Positions 6,279 through 13,709 of a stretch of 13,709 nucleotides of DNA are shown here, piece by piece. Made by a program: the position numbers and the translations under genes. How positions within the stretch are numbered: position 1 is the stretch's first letter; every line of letters starts with the position of its first letter. Where the stretch lies: assembly GCA_964445985.1 (NCBI GenBank), contig CAYUMU010000123.1, positions 1 through 13,709 on the forward strand, read 5' to 3'. Origin of the DNA: CAYUMU01 sp964445985 (GTDB lineage Bacteria; Planctomycetota; Planctomycetia; Pirellulales; S012-138). The notes under the pieces are model-generated. The model searched no databases. It saw nothing but the letters and a program-made list of their open reading frames with translations, and was not told where the DNA came from.

Positions 6279-7436
6279 ATGCCCAAGGCTTTGAATGTTG
6301 GGATGATTGGATACGGTTTCATGGGCCGTGCCCATTCGAATGCCTACCGCAAGGTCAACCAGTTTTTCAAGCTGGATTACCAGCCGGTGCTCAAAGCCTG
6401 CGCGGCTCGCAAGGAAGACAAGATCAAGGCCTTCGCCGAGAACTGGGGTTACGAAGGCTACGAGACCGATTGGCGGCGGCTGATCGAGCGCGACGATATT
6501 GACCTGATCGATATCGGCTCGCCCAACAACACGCATAAGGAAATCGTGCTGGCCGCCGCGGCCGCCGGCAAAATGATTCTGTGCGAAAAGCCGCTGGCGA
6601 TGGATGTGGCCGAGGCCGAAGAGATGACGGCGGCCGTGGAAAAGGCCGGCGTGCCCAACATGGTGTGGTTCAACTATCGCCGCGTGCCGGCGATCAGCCT
6701 GGCTCGGCAACTGGTCGATGAAGGCCGCATCGGCCGGCCGTTTCATTACCGGGCGTTGTACCTGCAAGACTGGACGATTGCCACGGACGTGCCCCAGGGG
6801 GGCGCGGCGCTGTGGCGGCTCGATGCCTCGGTGGCCGGCAGCGGCGTGACGGGCGACTTGCTGGCCCACTCGATCGACACGGCCGAATGGCTGAACGGCA
6901 ACATCCAACGGGTGACGGCCAAGACCGAAACCTTTGTGAAAGAGCGGGTGCACGCCGAAACCGGGGCGATGAAGCCGGTGGTTATCGACGACGCCTGCAT
7001 GTTTTTGGCGGAGTTCAAGAACGGCTCGATCGGCACGTTTGAGAGCACGCGGTACGCCCGGGGTCGCAAGAACTTCAACACGTTTGAGTTGAACGGCGAC
7101 CGGGGAAGCGTGTACTTCGATCTGGAAGATCCGCAGTACCTGCAATACTTCAAATACTCCGACCCCAAGACCGGCCAAAAGACAGAAGACCATATCACCG
7201 GCTGGCAGAAGATTCACGTGACCAATTTCGAGCACCCCTACATGAAAAACTGGTGGGTGCCCGGCTGCACGATTGGCTACGAGCATACGTTCATCAATGC
7301 CCTGGCCGACTTCCTCAAGGGTTTGGAGTCGGGCCGGCCGGTTCAGCCCGACTTCCGCTCGGGCTTGCGGACGCAAAAAGTTTGCGATGCCGTGCTGGCC
7401 AGTGCCAAGAGTGGCCAGTGGGTGGAGATTGGCTAG
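6279..7436 (+). CDS. Gfo/Idh/MocA family NAD(P)-dependent oxidoreductase
   Basis: A 385-residue cytoplasmic dehydrogenase. The Rossmann motif GYGFMG is at residues 11-16 and the EKP motif at residues 103-105 (LCEKPLAMDVAEAEEM). FNYRRVPAISLARQLVDEGRIG and GSGVTGDLLAHSIDTAEWL follow; the latter carries the Asp/His pair that assists hydride transfer in the family. The C-terminal part has the open-sheet domain and ends ...SAKSGQWVEIG. I start at ATG 6279 because AAAGG lies 8 bases upstream and the Rossmann strand starts directly after; the frame is open 44 codons upstream but without family resemblance. Many planctomycete members of this type are annotated as inositol-2-dehydrogenase-like; the substrate is not determinable here. 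It stands alone between repeat-rich gaps. Confidence 0.92.
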   Translation: MPKALNVGMIGYGFMGRAHSNAYRKVNQFFKLDYQPVLKACAARKEDKIKAFAENWGYEGYETDWRRLIERDDIDLIDIGSPNNTHKEIVLAAAAAGKMILCEKPLAMDVAEAEEMTAAVEKAGVPNMVWFNYRRVPAISLARQLVDEGRIGRPFHYRALYLQDWTIATDVPQGGAALWRLDASVAGSGVTGDLLAHSIDTAEWLNGNIQRVTAKTETFVKERVHAETGAMKPVVIDDACMFLAEFKNGSIGTFESTRYARGRKNFNTFELNGDRGSVYFDLEDPQYLQYFKYSDPKTGQKTEDHITGWQKIHVTNFEHPYMKNWWVPGCTIGYEHTFINALADFLKGLESGRPVQPDFRSGLRTQKVCDAVLASAKSGQWVEIG

Positions 7437-7461
7437 GGGCTGGGGACTTGGGGATTGGGGG
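7436..7461 (+). other. Four-tract G-quadruplex motif at the stop codon
   Basis: Starting at the last base of the TAG stop codon are GGGG (7436-7439), GGGG (7442-7445), GGGG (7450-7453) and GGGGG (7457-7461), with loops of 2, 4 and 3 bases. This satisfies the standard quadruplex pattern with four-tetrad potential, on the coding strand and therefore in the mRNA. Confidence 0.7.
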
Positions 7462-7798
7462 CTGGTGAAGGGTGGTTGCCTGCTGGCAGTGCTAGCTGGG
7501 CACTGCTGGAATCTGGGGTTCTATCGCCGCAAGCGCGGTAGCGATGAAATCGCGATCCGGATAAACTACGCCAGCTTGCTCGACTGGCGATGCTGCCGGC
7601 GCGGCCCTCCCGCGGGGGCCGCTCGCAGCGCACATTGCCGTGGATGCAGGTAGCGCGCAAGAGCGACCCGCAGTGGTTTTGGTTGGCTGGAACACCGGGC
7701 CAGAGCTGCTCGCCCGATAGCGCGCTCGACCCAATGGATTGGGAGATTGCTTTCGCCCCCGCAAAGCCGATGGCGATCTCGCTGCAAGGAGGCTACCT
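7462..7798. other. Intergenic gap with one hairpin, no gene
   Basis: The space between the oxidoreductase and the SbcD-like gene shows no convincing coding sequence. It contains GCAGTGC/GCACTGC (7486-7506, 7-base loop), an imperfectly longer palindrome. At its end is a very strong Shine-Dalgarno sequence, AAGGAGG (7786-7792), six bases before the ATG at 7799. Promoter elements were not identified. Confidence 0.5.
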
Positions 7799-9115
7799 AT
7801 GGCCAGCGGTCGAGGATTCCGCTTTATTCACGCCAGTGATTTTCACTTGGAACGTCCGCCGCGCGGACTGACCGAAGTGCCCGATCACCTGCGTGATCTG
7901 CTGCTCGACGCCGCTTACGAAGCGGCCTCGCACGTGTTCCACTTTGCCGTGGAGCAAGAGGTGGATTTTGTGGTGCTTGCGGGCGATCTGCTCGACGCCG
8001 ACGCCACCGGTCCCCGCGGCCCGCTGTTCTTGATCGATCAGTTTTCTCGCCTGGCCGAACACGGGATCGAAGTGTTTTGGGCCGGCAGTTCGCTCGATGC
8101 TCCGGAGCGGTGGCCCGACGGCTTTACCTTGCCCGACAATGTGCGGCGGTTCCCCACCGGCGGCACCGGCGAGTTTCTATTTCACCAGGGCGGCTTTCCC
8201 GTGGCCCGGCTGCTAGGACAAAGCCGGTTTTCATCGCGAACGGTGACGACCACGGTGGAAGACAAGGTGGCCGACGCCGAATCGAATGGCTCGATCCCCG
8301 TTCGCAACCTGATCGCCAGCGACTACGACCGCGACGACGGTGGGCTGTTCACCATCGGCGTGCTGCACGCTAAAGAATCGGAAATGAAGCCGCTGCTGCA
8401 ATCGCCCGTGGAATACTGGGCGCTGGGTGGTTCGCATGGCTTTCGGCCGGCCTTGGGCCCGCGGCGCACGATGTACTACCCGGGCAGCCCTCAGGGGCGG
8501 GAACCGAGCGCCACGGCCACGCATCATTGCTTGATGGTGCACGTGGAAGGGGGCGGCGTGGTGGAAGCTCGGCCGATGGCCACCGATGCCCTGCGTTGGT
8601 GCGATGGCCACATCACGCTTTCCGAAGACGCCACGGCCGACGACATGGATGAGTATTTGGAAGCGGCATGCGAGCAGCAGGTGCTGGAGTTTAGCGCGGG
8701 CGGTTCGCAAATCACGCACCTGGTGCGTTGGATTGTGGACGGGCCGCCGCATTTGACGGGTCGCTTGCGTCATTCGAAACGCTCGGCCGCCATTCTTAAA
8801 TCACTGCGAGAGAAGTACGGCAGCGGGCTTCCGCCCCTGTGGAGCGTGTCGCTGCAGCCCGATGATCAGTCACCCCTGCCCGAGGAAATGACGGCTCAGG
8901 AAAACTTCTTGGGCGATTTTCTGCGGACGGTGGCACGTTACGCGGCGGGCGAACAAGAACGCAAGTTGGAGTTGGAGTCGTTTCTCGACCCGGAAATGCC
9001 CGACGGCTTGCAACGGTTGGTACGCCTGACGGGCGGGGCCAATCGACAACGCGTGCTCAATCAGGCGGCCCATTTGGGTTCGGCCATGTTGAGCGGCCTG
9101 GAGGTGGACGAATGA
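7799..9115 (+). CDS. SbcD/Mre11/YhaO-like metallophosphoesterase with altered active site
   Basis: The 438-residue protein has the Mre11/SbcD phosphoesterase fold at its N-terminus and an ATPase-partner-type C-terminal region. AAGGAGG six bases upstream fixes the start at 7799. Motif I is intact (SDFH: D14, H16), as is motif II (GDLLD: D63). Motif III, normally GNHD, reads GSSLD (residues 96-100), so the metal-binding Asn and catalytic His are missing. Motif IV His is present (H190 in GVLHAKES). Motif V, normally GHxH, reads GGSH (210-213), keeping only the second His. By comparison with Pyrococcus Mre11 (ligands recalled from memory) metal site 1 is complete and site 2 has lost two ligands. 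Nuclease activity is therefore doubtful. It overlaps the ATPase gene by four bases and is surely its partner. Confidence 0.88.
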   Translation: MASGRGFRFIHASDFHLERPPRGLTEVPDHLRDLLLDAAYEAASHVFHFAVEQEVDFVVLAGDLLDADATGPRGPLFLIDQFSRLAEHGIEVFWAGSSLDAPERWPDGFTLPDNVRRFPTGGTGEFLFHQGGFPVARLLGQSRFSSRTVTTTVEDKVADAESNGSIPVRNLIASDYDRDDGGLFTIGVLHAKESEMKPLLQSPVEYWALGGSHGFRPALGPRRTMYYPGSPQGREPSATATHHCLMVHVEGGGVVEARPMATDALRWCDGHITLSEDATADDMDEYLEAACEQQVLEFSAGGSQITHLVRWIVDGPPHLTGRLRHSKRSAAILKSLREKYGSGLPPLWSVSLQPDDQSPLPEEMTAQENFLGDFLRTVARYAAGEQERKLELESFLDPEMPDGLQRLVRLTGGANRQRVLNQAAHLGSAMLSGLEVDE

Positions 9116-12100
9116 AGCTCACCGACATTCGCATCGACGGGTTTGGAGTTTGGTCCGGTTTGCACCTGGACCAGATTCGGCCCGGTCTCAATGTCTTTTA
9201 TGGAACCAACGAGTCGGGCAAGAGCACCGTGCTCGAGTTCCTGCGCAGCGTGTTCTACGGCTACTCGAAGGTTCGCCGCGAGTACTTGCCGCCCAAGTAC
9301 GGCGGCACGGCCGGCGGCAGCGTGGCGGCTCTGAGCCCGCTGGGCAAATTCGAGATTCGCCGCACCGACAACGGCACTTCTGCCGGCTCGCTGGTGCTGT
9401 CGGGCAGGTTGCCGCTGGAAGAAATGCCATCGGGCGAAGACCCCACGCAAAGCCTGAGGGCGGTGCTGGGCGACGTTCCCGAGATGGTGTTCAACCATGT
9501 GTTCGCCTTTGGCTTGGAAGAATTGCAGGAGGTGTGCGCGCTTTCCGACCGCGAGGTTTCACGGCGGCTGTACGACCTTTCCACCGGGCTCGATGTATCG
9601 TTGAGCGACGTGCTAAGCCACCTGGCCGAACGCCGCGAAGAACTGCTGAAAGCCGACGGGCACTGCGAGATATCGCATCTGCTGACCCAGCAAGCTGAGC
9701 TCAAGGCCGAGATCGAAAATCTCTCATCGCAAAATCGGCGCTACGCGCGGCTGGTGCGCGATCGCGACGAGGCCAAGAGCACCGTCAAGCGGCTCGAAAC
9801 CACCATCGACGACTTGCAGCAGCAATTCGCGCTCACGCAAATCGGCATCACGGCGGGCGGTTATTGGAACCAGCGGTCCAATTTGCAAATGCGAATCGAC
9901 GCGCTGGGCGATGTGCCGGAAATCCCTGAGAATTTGCCGCAAAAGCTGGAGATTGTGAACAGCCGCATCCGCGGCCGACGGAAGCGGATGACCGACCTGC
10001 GGACCCAGGCGGGTGAAGTTCGGGCCGAGATGGAAAACCTGGGCATCAAAGATTCGCTGTGGCTGCAAGCGCCGCGCGTGACCGCCCTGGTGGATAATCG
10101 CGAGTGGATCGAAGGCCTGGAGAAGAAGGCCCGACTGCTGGGCGAAGATGTTTCGATCCTCGAAAAGAAAATCAACGCCGAGTACGAAGAGACCGGCATG
10201 GGGCAGCAGCGCGCGGCCGACTTGGAGCGGTTTCGCACGGCGGTGCTGTCGCGGCTGGCTTCGCCTGGCACGTCGCTGCGCAACGCCGAACGCCGGCTGG
10301 AAAAAATTCAGGCTTCGGCCAAGGCGGCCGAGCAAGACGCGCAGTTCGCCCTCAAAAAAATGGAAGCCGGGTTCACCAGCCAGAACACCACCGGCACCGA
10401 CCTGGCTTCGCGCGTGAAGCAAACCCAAGAACGCGTGGCCCTGCTGCGGCGTCGGGTGGAGTTGGACGAACATTTGGAGCGGCTGGAAGACAACGCCCGC
10501 GAGGTCGGCAACCAAGGGCAAGACCTGGTCGACGAGCAAACGCTGTCGGGCCGGGCACTCACCTGGCTGGGCTTCGCCTTCATTTTCGGAACCACCGTGG
10601 CCCTGGCGGGCATCATGCTGCCGCAGTTGGCCAACACGCCGACGGGCTGGACGATGGCCTTTTTTGGCGTGCTGGGCGTGATTTTGGCGGTGGGCGCCAA
10701 GTCGATGCTGGAGCGTTCCGCGGAGCTGCGGCTGGCCGAGTGCGAAGACCGCATCGACCAGCTGCGTCCGCAAATTGAAAAGGCTCGCAAAGAACAGGAA
10801 GAGCTCGATCGAAGATTGCCAGGGGGCGGCGGGATTCCCACCATGCGGCTGCAAGCGGCCCAAGATGAACTGTCGCAACTGCAATCGCTGGCGCCGCTGG
10901 AAACCACCCGCGATTCGGCCGAGAGCCGCGTGCTGGCCGCGGAGGCCGATTTGGAACATGCCAACCGCGAAGTGGCGCGATGCCGCGAGCGGTGGCAACG
11001 AGCGCTGAAAGACGCCCGCTTGCCAGAGAAGCTCAAACCGCACGATATTCGCCGGCTCAATGAAAGCTGCCATCGGCTGCAAGAGTGGCAGTTGCAACTG
11101 GAGCGGCGCCGCGAGGAATTGCGCGATACGCAACAGTCTCGCGACAATTTTTCCGACCGCATGCGGCAATTGCTGGAAGATTTGCACCTGCCCTATCACG
11201 AAGGCAAAGCGGCCGACCAGCTGCGCGCGTTGGGCCAGGAGCTCACGCACCAGGAAGGTTTGATTCGCCGCCGCGAGGCGCTGCAAGTCAAGCTGAAACA
11301 AATGCGCCGCCGCTACGATCTGCTCAAGCAGCAGGTGCGCAAGCTGGTGCGGATTCGCCGCGCGCTGCTCATGTCGGTGCGGGCTCGCAACGAGGCCGAG
11401 TTCAAGCTGCGACTACAACAGCGCGATCAATTGCGTGAATTGCGGGCCGCCGTGGCCACGGTGGATGAAGCCATTGGCCACATTCTCGCCGGGCAGTTTG
11501 CCGAAAAGGTGGTCCGCGAGCTGCTCGCCAGCAAGCACGGCCAAGACCTGCCTGGCTACTTGCGATTCACGCAGCAGGAACTCGAAAAGACCGAACAGGA
11601 GTTGATCGAGAAGGACGAAACGCTGACGCGTTTGGAACTGGAGATTTCGGAACTGGCCAAGGATCGCCGGCTGCCGGAGAAGCAGATTCAACTGGCCGTG
11701 GTGCAGGAGCGATACAAGCAGGCCGTGGAACGCTGGCAGGTGCTGGCGGCCACGTCGTTCATGCTCGACTGCATCCGCACGGTGTACGAAGCCGACCGCC
11801 AGCCGGAGACCTTGCGCGACGCTTCGGTTTACTTCCAAAAAATGTCGGAAGGCAAGTACCGCCGCGTGTGGACGCCGCTGGGCCAAAATGTGCTGAAGGT
11901 GGACGACGACGCCGGCAACCATTTGGAGATTGAAGATCTCAGCCGGGGCACGCGGGAGCAGTTGTTCTTCAGCCTGCGGTTGTCGCTCGCCAACAGCTTT
12001 GCCAAGCGGGGCGTGGTATTGCCGCTGATGCTCGACGACGTGCTGGTGAACTTCGACGACGAACGGGTGAGCGGGGCAGCTCGACTGCTGCAAGAATATG

Positions 12101-12549
12101 GCGAGCGCGGCCGGCAGGTGCTGGTCTTCACCTGCCACAAGCACATTGCCGCGGCCTTCCAAGGCGAAGGGATCGACGTGCGGAAATTGCCTTCGCACGC
12201 CGATGTGGCCCAGGGGCTGGGCCGGGCCGAAACCGCCGTGTTTGACGAGGCCAAGCTGGAACTGCCGGCGCCTCCGGCGCCGGAACCTGAACCCCAACCT
12301 GAGCCTGAGCCGGTGGTGGAGCTGCCGCCGGCGCCTAAGCCGCGGATTCGCACGCCGATGGTGGTGATTCGCGTGGAGGCGGAACCGGCAAACGGCAAAA
12401 ACCGCATCTCGGCCATGCACGCGCCGCTGGTAGGCGTGGGCGCCGCGGAAGCGCATCCTTGGGAAACCTGGAACCAGGCCACGCAAAGCCAAGCCGATCA
12501 GAACGGCGACCGCGACCGATTGGCCTCGGCCGGGGAACGCGGGGCGTAA
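9112..12549 (+). CDS. SbcC/Rad50/YhaN-like AAA ATPase with membrane hairpin and Pro-rich tail
   Basis: A 1145-residue SMC-like ATPase. Walker A is GTNESGKST (31-39). The ABC signature is LSRGTREQ (943-950). Walker B is LPLMLDD (970-976). VFTCHKH (about 1005-1011) is the switch-His region. The long middle is Glu/Arg/Gln/Leu-rich coiled coil. At its centre, where Rad50/SbcC carry a CxxC zinc hook, are instead two hydrophobic segments, about residues 484-506 (TWLGFAFIFGTTVALAGIM) and 513-531 (WTMAFFGVLGVILAVGA), separated by a short polar turn. They predict a transmembrane hairpin, a feature I associate with YhaN-type proteins. After the ATPase core, residues 1051-1145 form a disordered-looking tail with PEPEPQPEPEP. 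The ATG overlaps the upstream TGA (ATGA), implying coupled translation and equimolar complex formation. The likely role is DNA-end or DNA-structure handling at the membrane; this is inference. Confidence 0.9.
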   Translation: MKLTDIRIDGFGVWSGLHLDQIRPGLNVFYGTNESGKSTVLEFLRSVFYGYSKVRREYLPPKYGGTAGGSVAALSPLGKFEIRRTDNGTSAGSLVLSGRLPLEEMPSGEDPTQSLRAVLGDVPEMVFNHVFAFGLEELQEVCALSDREVSRRLYDLSTGLDVSLSDVLSHLAERREELLKADGHCEISHLLTQQAELKAEIENLSSQNRRYARLVRDRDEAKSTVKRLETTIDDLQQQFALTQIGITAGGYWNQRSNLQMRIDALGDVPEIPENLPQKLEIVNSRIRGRRKRMTDLRTQAGEVRAEMENLGIKDSLWLQAPRVTALVDNREWIEGLEKKARLLGEDVSILEKKINAEYEETGMGQQRAADLERFRTAVLSRLASPGTSLRNAERRLEKIQASAKAAEQDAQFALKKMEAGFTSQNTTGTDLASRVKQTQERVALLRRRVELDEHLERLEDNAREVGNQGQDLVDEQTLSGRALTWLGFAFIFGTTVALAGIMLPQLANTPTGWTMAFFGVLGVILAVGAKSMLERSAELRLAECEDRIDQLRPQIEKARKEQEELDRRLPGGGGIPTMRLQAAQDELSQLQSLAPLETTRDSAESRVLAAEADLEHANREVARCRERWQRALKDARLPEKLKPHDIRRLNESCHRLQEWQLQLERRREELRDTQQSRDNFSDRMRQLLEDLHLPYHEGKAADQLRALGQELTHQEGLIRRREALQVKLKQMRRRYDLLKQQVRKLVRIRRALLMSVRARNEAEFKLRLQQRDQLRELRAAVATVDEAIGHILAGQFAEKVVRELLASKHGQDLPGYLRFTQQELEKTEQELIEKDETLTRLELEISELAKDRRLPEKQIQLAVVQERYKQAVERWQVLAATSFMLDCIRTVYEADRQPETLRDASVYFQKMSEGKYRRVWTPLGQNVLKVDDDAGNHLEIEDLSRGTREQLFFSLRLSLANSFAKRGVVLPLMLDDVLVNFDDERVSGAARLLQEYGERGRQVLVFTCHKHIAAAFQGEGIDVRKLPSHADVAQGLGRAETAVFDEAKLELPAPPAPEPEPQPEPEPVVELPPAPKPRIRTPMVVIRVEAEPANGKNRISAMHAPLVGVGAAEAHPWETWNQATQSQADQNGDRDRLASAGERGA

Positions 12550-13032
12550 ACGAAGGTAAACCCTGTGCAGCTTGCTGAAACACATTGTTTCTGGGGGCAG
12601 GCTGCCGGGTTTGCTTTTACGTGTGGCACGCCATGAGCCCCAGCGAAGGGCGTGGCGCAGCGGTGTGAGTTTGGCATCCGCCGGTTTGAACTTGAGCCTG
12701 ACAAGTGCGATGGTCACACTTTCCGTCATAACATTGTGGGGGGGCGGGCTGATGCAGTTGTATTTTGGCGGTATGTGCGGCCGCGTGGTGACCATGTCGC
12801 ACTTTGGCCACCAAAGCCAGGTTCGGGCGCGGAAGTGGGAAATGGACGAAGGGGTCGATTGGCTGGCGCTTCAATCCATTTCGAACCGCATTCAGTACCT
12901 TCTCCGCAAAAAGCTGGCAGCGGGTAAGGTTCCAGGGCGGCCGGTGCTGCCGCACGCTCTTCAGTTGGCTCAGGGATGGCAGACGGACTTCGGCATTGAG
13001 AGCGATAGCAGGAAGCTTGGTTGGGATTGCAC
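12550..13032. other. Long gap with no convincing gene
   Basis: Open frames exist on both strands but none starts with a ribosome-binding site or resembles a known protein. The region contains an inverted copy of the repeat seen at 5968-6003: CCACGCCCTTCGC reads on the minus strand from 12655 to 12643, within a hairpin (CACGCC 12627-12632, GGCGTG 12649-12654). A G-rich run, GGGGGGGCGGGC, lies at about 12737-12748. It separates the convergent ATPase and TIGR03067-like genes and may be decayed coding DNA. Confidence 0.5.
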
Positions 13033-13070
13033 GAAAAACAAAGTCGGCTTTCGCGGAGCGAAAGCCGACT
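13033..13070 (-). terminator. Strong hairpin terminator after the TIGR03067-like gene
   Basis: AGTCGGCTTTCGC (13042-13054) pairs perfectly with GCGAAAGCCGACT (13058-13070), a 13-bp stem with the tight loop GGA. Read on the minus strand it is followed by TTGTTTTTCG, giving a U-rich tail. It is 71 bases beyond the stop of the gene ending at 13142. The palindrome also has the look of a dispersed REP-type sequence used as a terminator. Confidence 0.7.
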
Positions 13071-13141
13071 ATGCCCGAAAGTTATTCTTCATGGGTTCCT
13101 TGCCTCCCCACATGGCGAGCGATCTGGGCGCCGGCGAGCCA

Positions 13142-13603
13142 CTAGGGTTTGTCTGGCTTCGGCCTCACACGCTCGAATTTTATCAGCACGGTGGGATCGT
13201 CCTTGGTGGCAGCAAACGACTCCGGCCGGCCTTTCTGGTGGTCGCTGTTATTGCGCAAGCAAATCTCGAGGATGCCGTTCTTGATTCGATAGATCCCCAG
13301 AACGGGTTTTTTCTCTCCCGCAGGCAGAAACTCCAAATGCTTCGGTGATTTCTCCGCATCGATTTTATAGGCGCAGCTAACTTCTCGATCATCCCGAAAG
13401 TTGCCGCGAACTCGCAAGTCGTCTTTCGAAAAAGTCATTCGCATCAACTTCACCGCTTCGGGAGGCGCTTCCTCTTCTGACCGAATGATCGATGTCGCTT
13501 GCCATGTCCCCAACAGTTCGCTTGTGGCTTCTTGCGCAATCGCTACCGCTTCGAGTGCGAAGACGGAAAGCAGGCCAAGGAGGAGTGGTAAGAACCGTCT
13601 CAT
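13142..13603 (-). CDS. Secreted protein resembling the planctomycete TIGR03067 domain
   Basis: The 153-residue product begins with a Sec signal peptide: MRR, a hydrophobic core FLPLLLGLLSVFALEAVA, and a likely cleavage after AIA (residue 23). The mature part follows the TIGR03067 pattern of a small beta-rich lipocalin-like domain: LLGTWQATSII near the start, APPEAVKLMRMTF, YKIDAEKSPKHLEF, LGIYRIKNGILEICLRNN, and RPESFAATKDDPTVLIKFERV at the end. These domains are common and often multi-copy in Planctomycetota; their function is unknown. The start is fixed by AAGGAG six bases before the ATG. The promoter should lie in 13604-13709, which is AT-rich at its far end, but I could not place it. It is convergent with the ATPase gene. 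Confidence 0.82.
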   Translation of the reverse strand: MRRFLPLLLGLLSVFALEAVAIAQEATSELLGTWQATSIIRSEEEAPPEAVKLMRMTFSKDDLRVRGNFRDDREVSCAYKIDAEKSPKHLEFLPAGEKKPVLGIYRIKNGILEICLRNNSDHQKGRPESFAATKDDPTVLIKFERVRPKPDKP

Positions 13604-13709
13604 TGAATGCTCCTTCCAATCAGATAGGGTGGCAAACCGGCAACCGCCGCAGTGCGTTAGCCCAAGTTCCCCAGTAGGGCTGAAAATTGGCGATTTTTGG
13701 AAATAATTT

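Noticed and set aside
6222..7376. Minus-strand open frame of 384 codons opposite the second oxidoreductase
   Set aside because: It is a complete antisense shadow; the plus strand carries clear Rossmann and EKP motifs.
9724..11301. Long minus-strand open frame (525 codons) inside the ATPase gene
   Set aside because: It is a GC-driven antisense shadow of a well-supported ATPase gene, has no ribosome-binding site and resembles no protein family.
11413..12795. Minus-strand open frame of 460 codons overlapping the ATPase 3' end
   Set aside because: It is low-complexity (His/Arg/Leu-rich) antisense translation of the ATPase coding strand, with no recognisable domain.
12572..13348. Plus-strand open frame of 258 codons in the gap and over the secreted-protein gene
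   Set aside because: It starts with a non-ATG codon without a ribosome-binding site, runs through repeats and the 13-bp terminator stem, and is antisense to the better supported gene at 13142-13603.
1..13709. tRNA, rRNA or CRISPR array
   Set aside because: No cloverleaf-type tRNA, rRNA-like stretch or regularly spaced repeat array was seen on reading either strand; the repeats present are palindromic and irregularly placed.

Overview
The window looks like a chromosomal piece of a Planctomycetota bacterium, probably Pirellulales-like. Four things point there: a DUF1559 prepilin-type protein, a small secreted protein resembling the planctomycete TIGR03067 domain, two Gfo/Idh/MocA oxidoreductases, and GC-rich DNA with long intergenic spaces full of palindromic repeats. 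The lineage is inferred from gene content; no rRNA, tRNA or CRISPR array was seen.

Layout. 1-237 is non-coding with a hairpin and a direct repeat. 238-1287 (-) is a Gfo/Idh/MocA oxidoreductase. It is divergent from 1467-1949 (+), a small YfcE-type phosphoesterase, followed by 2120-2623 (+), a lipoprotein. 2679-3539 (-) is a fumarylacetoacetate-hydrolase-family enzyme with the look of a sugar-acid dehydratase. 3540-4141 holds an inverted pair of REP-like palindromes next to the first ~20 codons of a REP-associated (IS200-like) transposase, then a terminator serving the DUF1559 gene at 4142-5131 (-). 5371-5562 contains a repeat element abutting a nine-codon stub of a hicA toxin gene. Its antitoxin gene hicB (5559-5798, -) is intact. 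5799-6278 is repeat-rich. 6279-7436 (+) is a second Gfo/Idh/MocA enzyme, with a four-tract G-quadruplex motif starting at its stop codon.

The main locus is 7799-12549 (+). It is a two-gene, translationally coupled operon (ATGA overlap) encoding an SbcD/Mre11/YhaO-like protein and a 1145-residue SbcC/Rad50/YhaN-like ATPase. The ATPase has intact Walker A, signature and Walker B motifs, but its coiled-coil apex carries a predicted two-helix membrane hairpin and no CxxC zinc hook. It also has a proline/glutamate-rich C-terminal tail. The Mre11-like partner keeps only part of the nuclease active site: the GNHD motif reads GSSLD and the GHxH motif reads GGSH. This is the most unusual biology in the window: a probably membrane-attached SMC-like ATPase paired with a catalytically altered nuclease subunit.

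12550-13032 has no convincing gene. 13142-13603 (-) encodes the secreted TIGR03067-like protein, with a strong hairpin terminator downstream.

The metabolic genes (two oxidoreductases, the FAH-family enzyme) would fit sugar or sugar-acid breakdown, but they are on different strands and not in one operon, so a shared pathway is only a suggestion.
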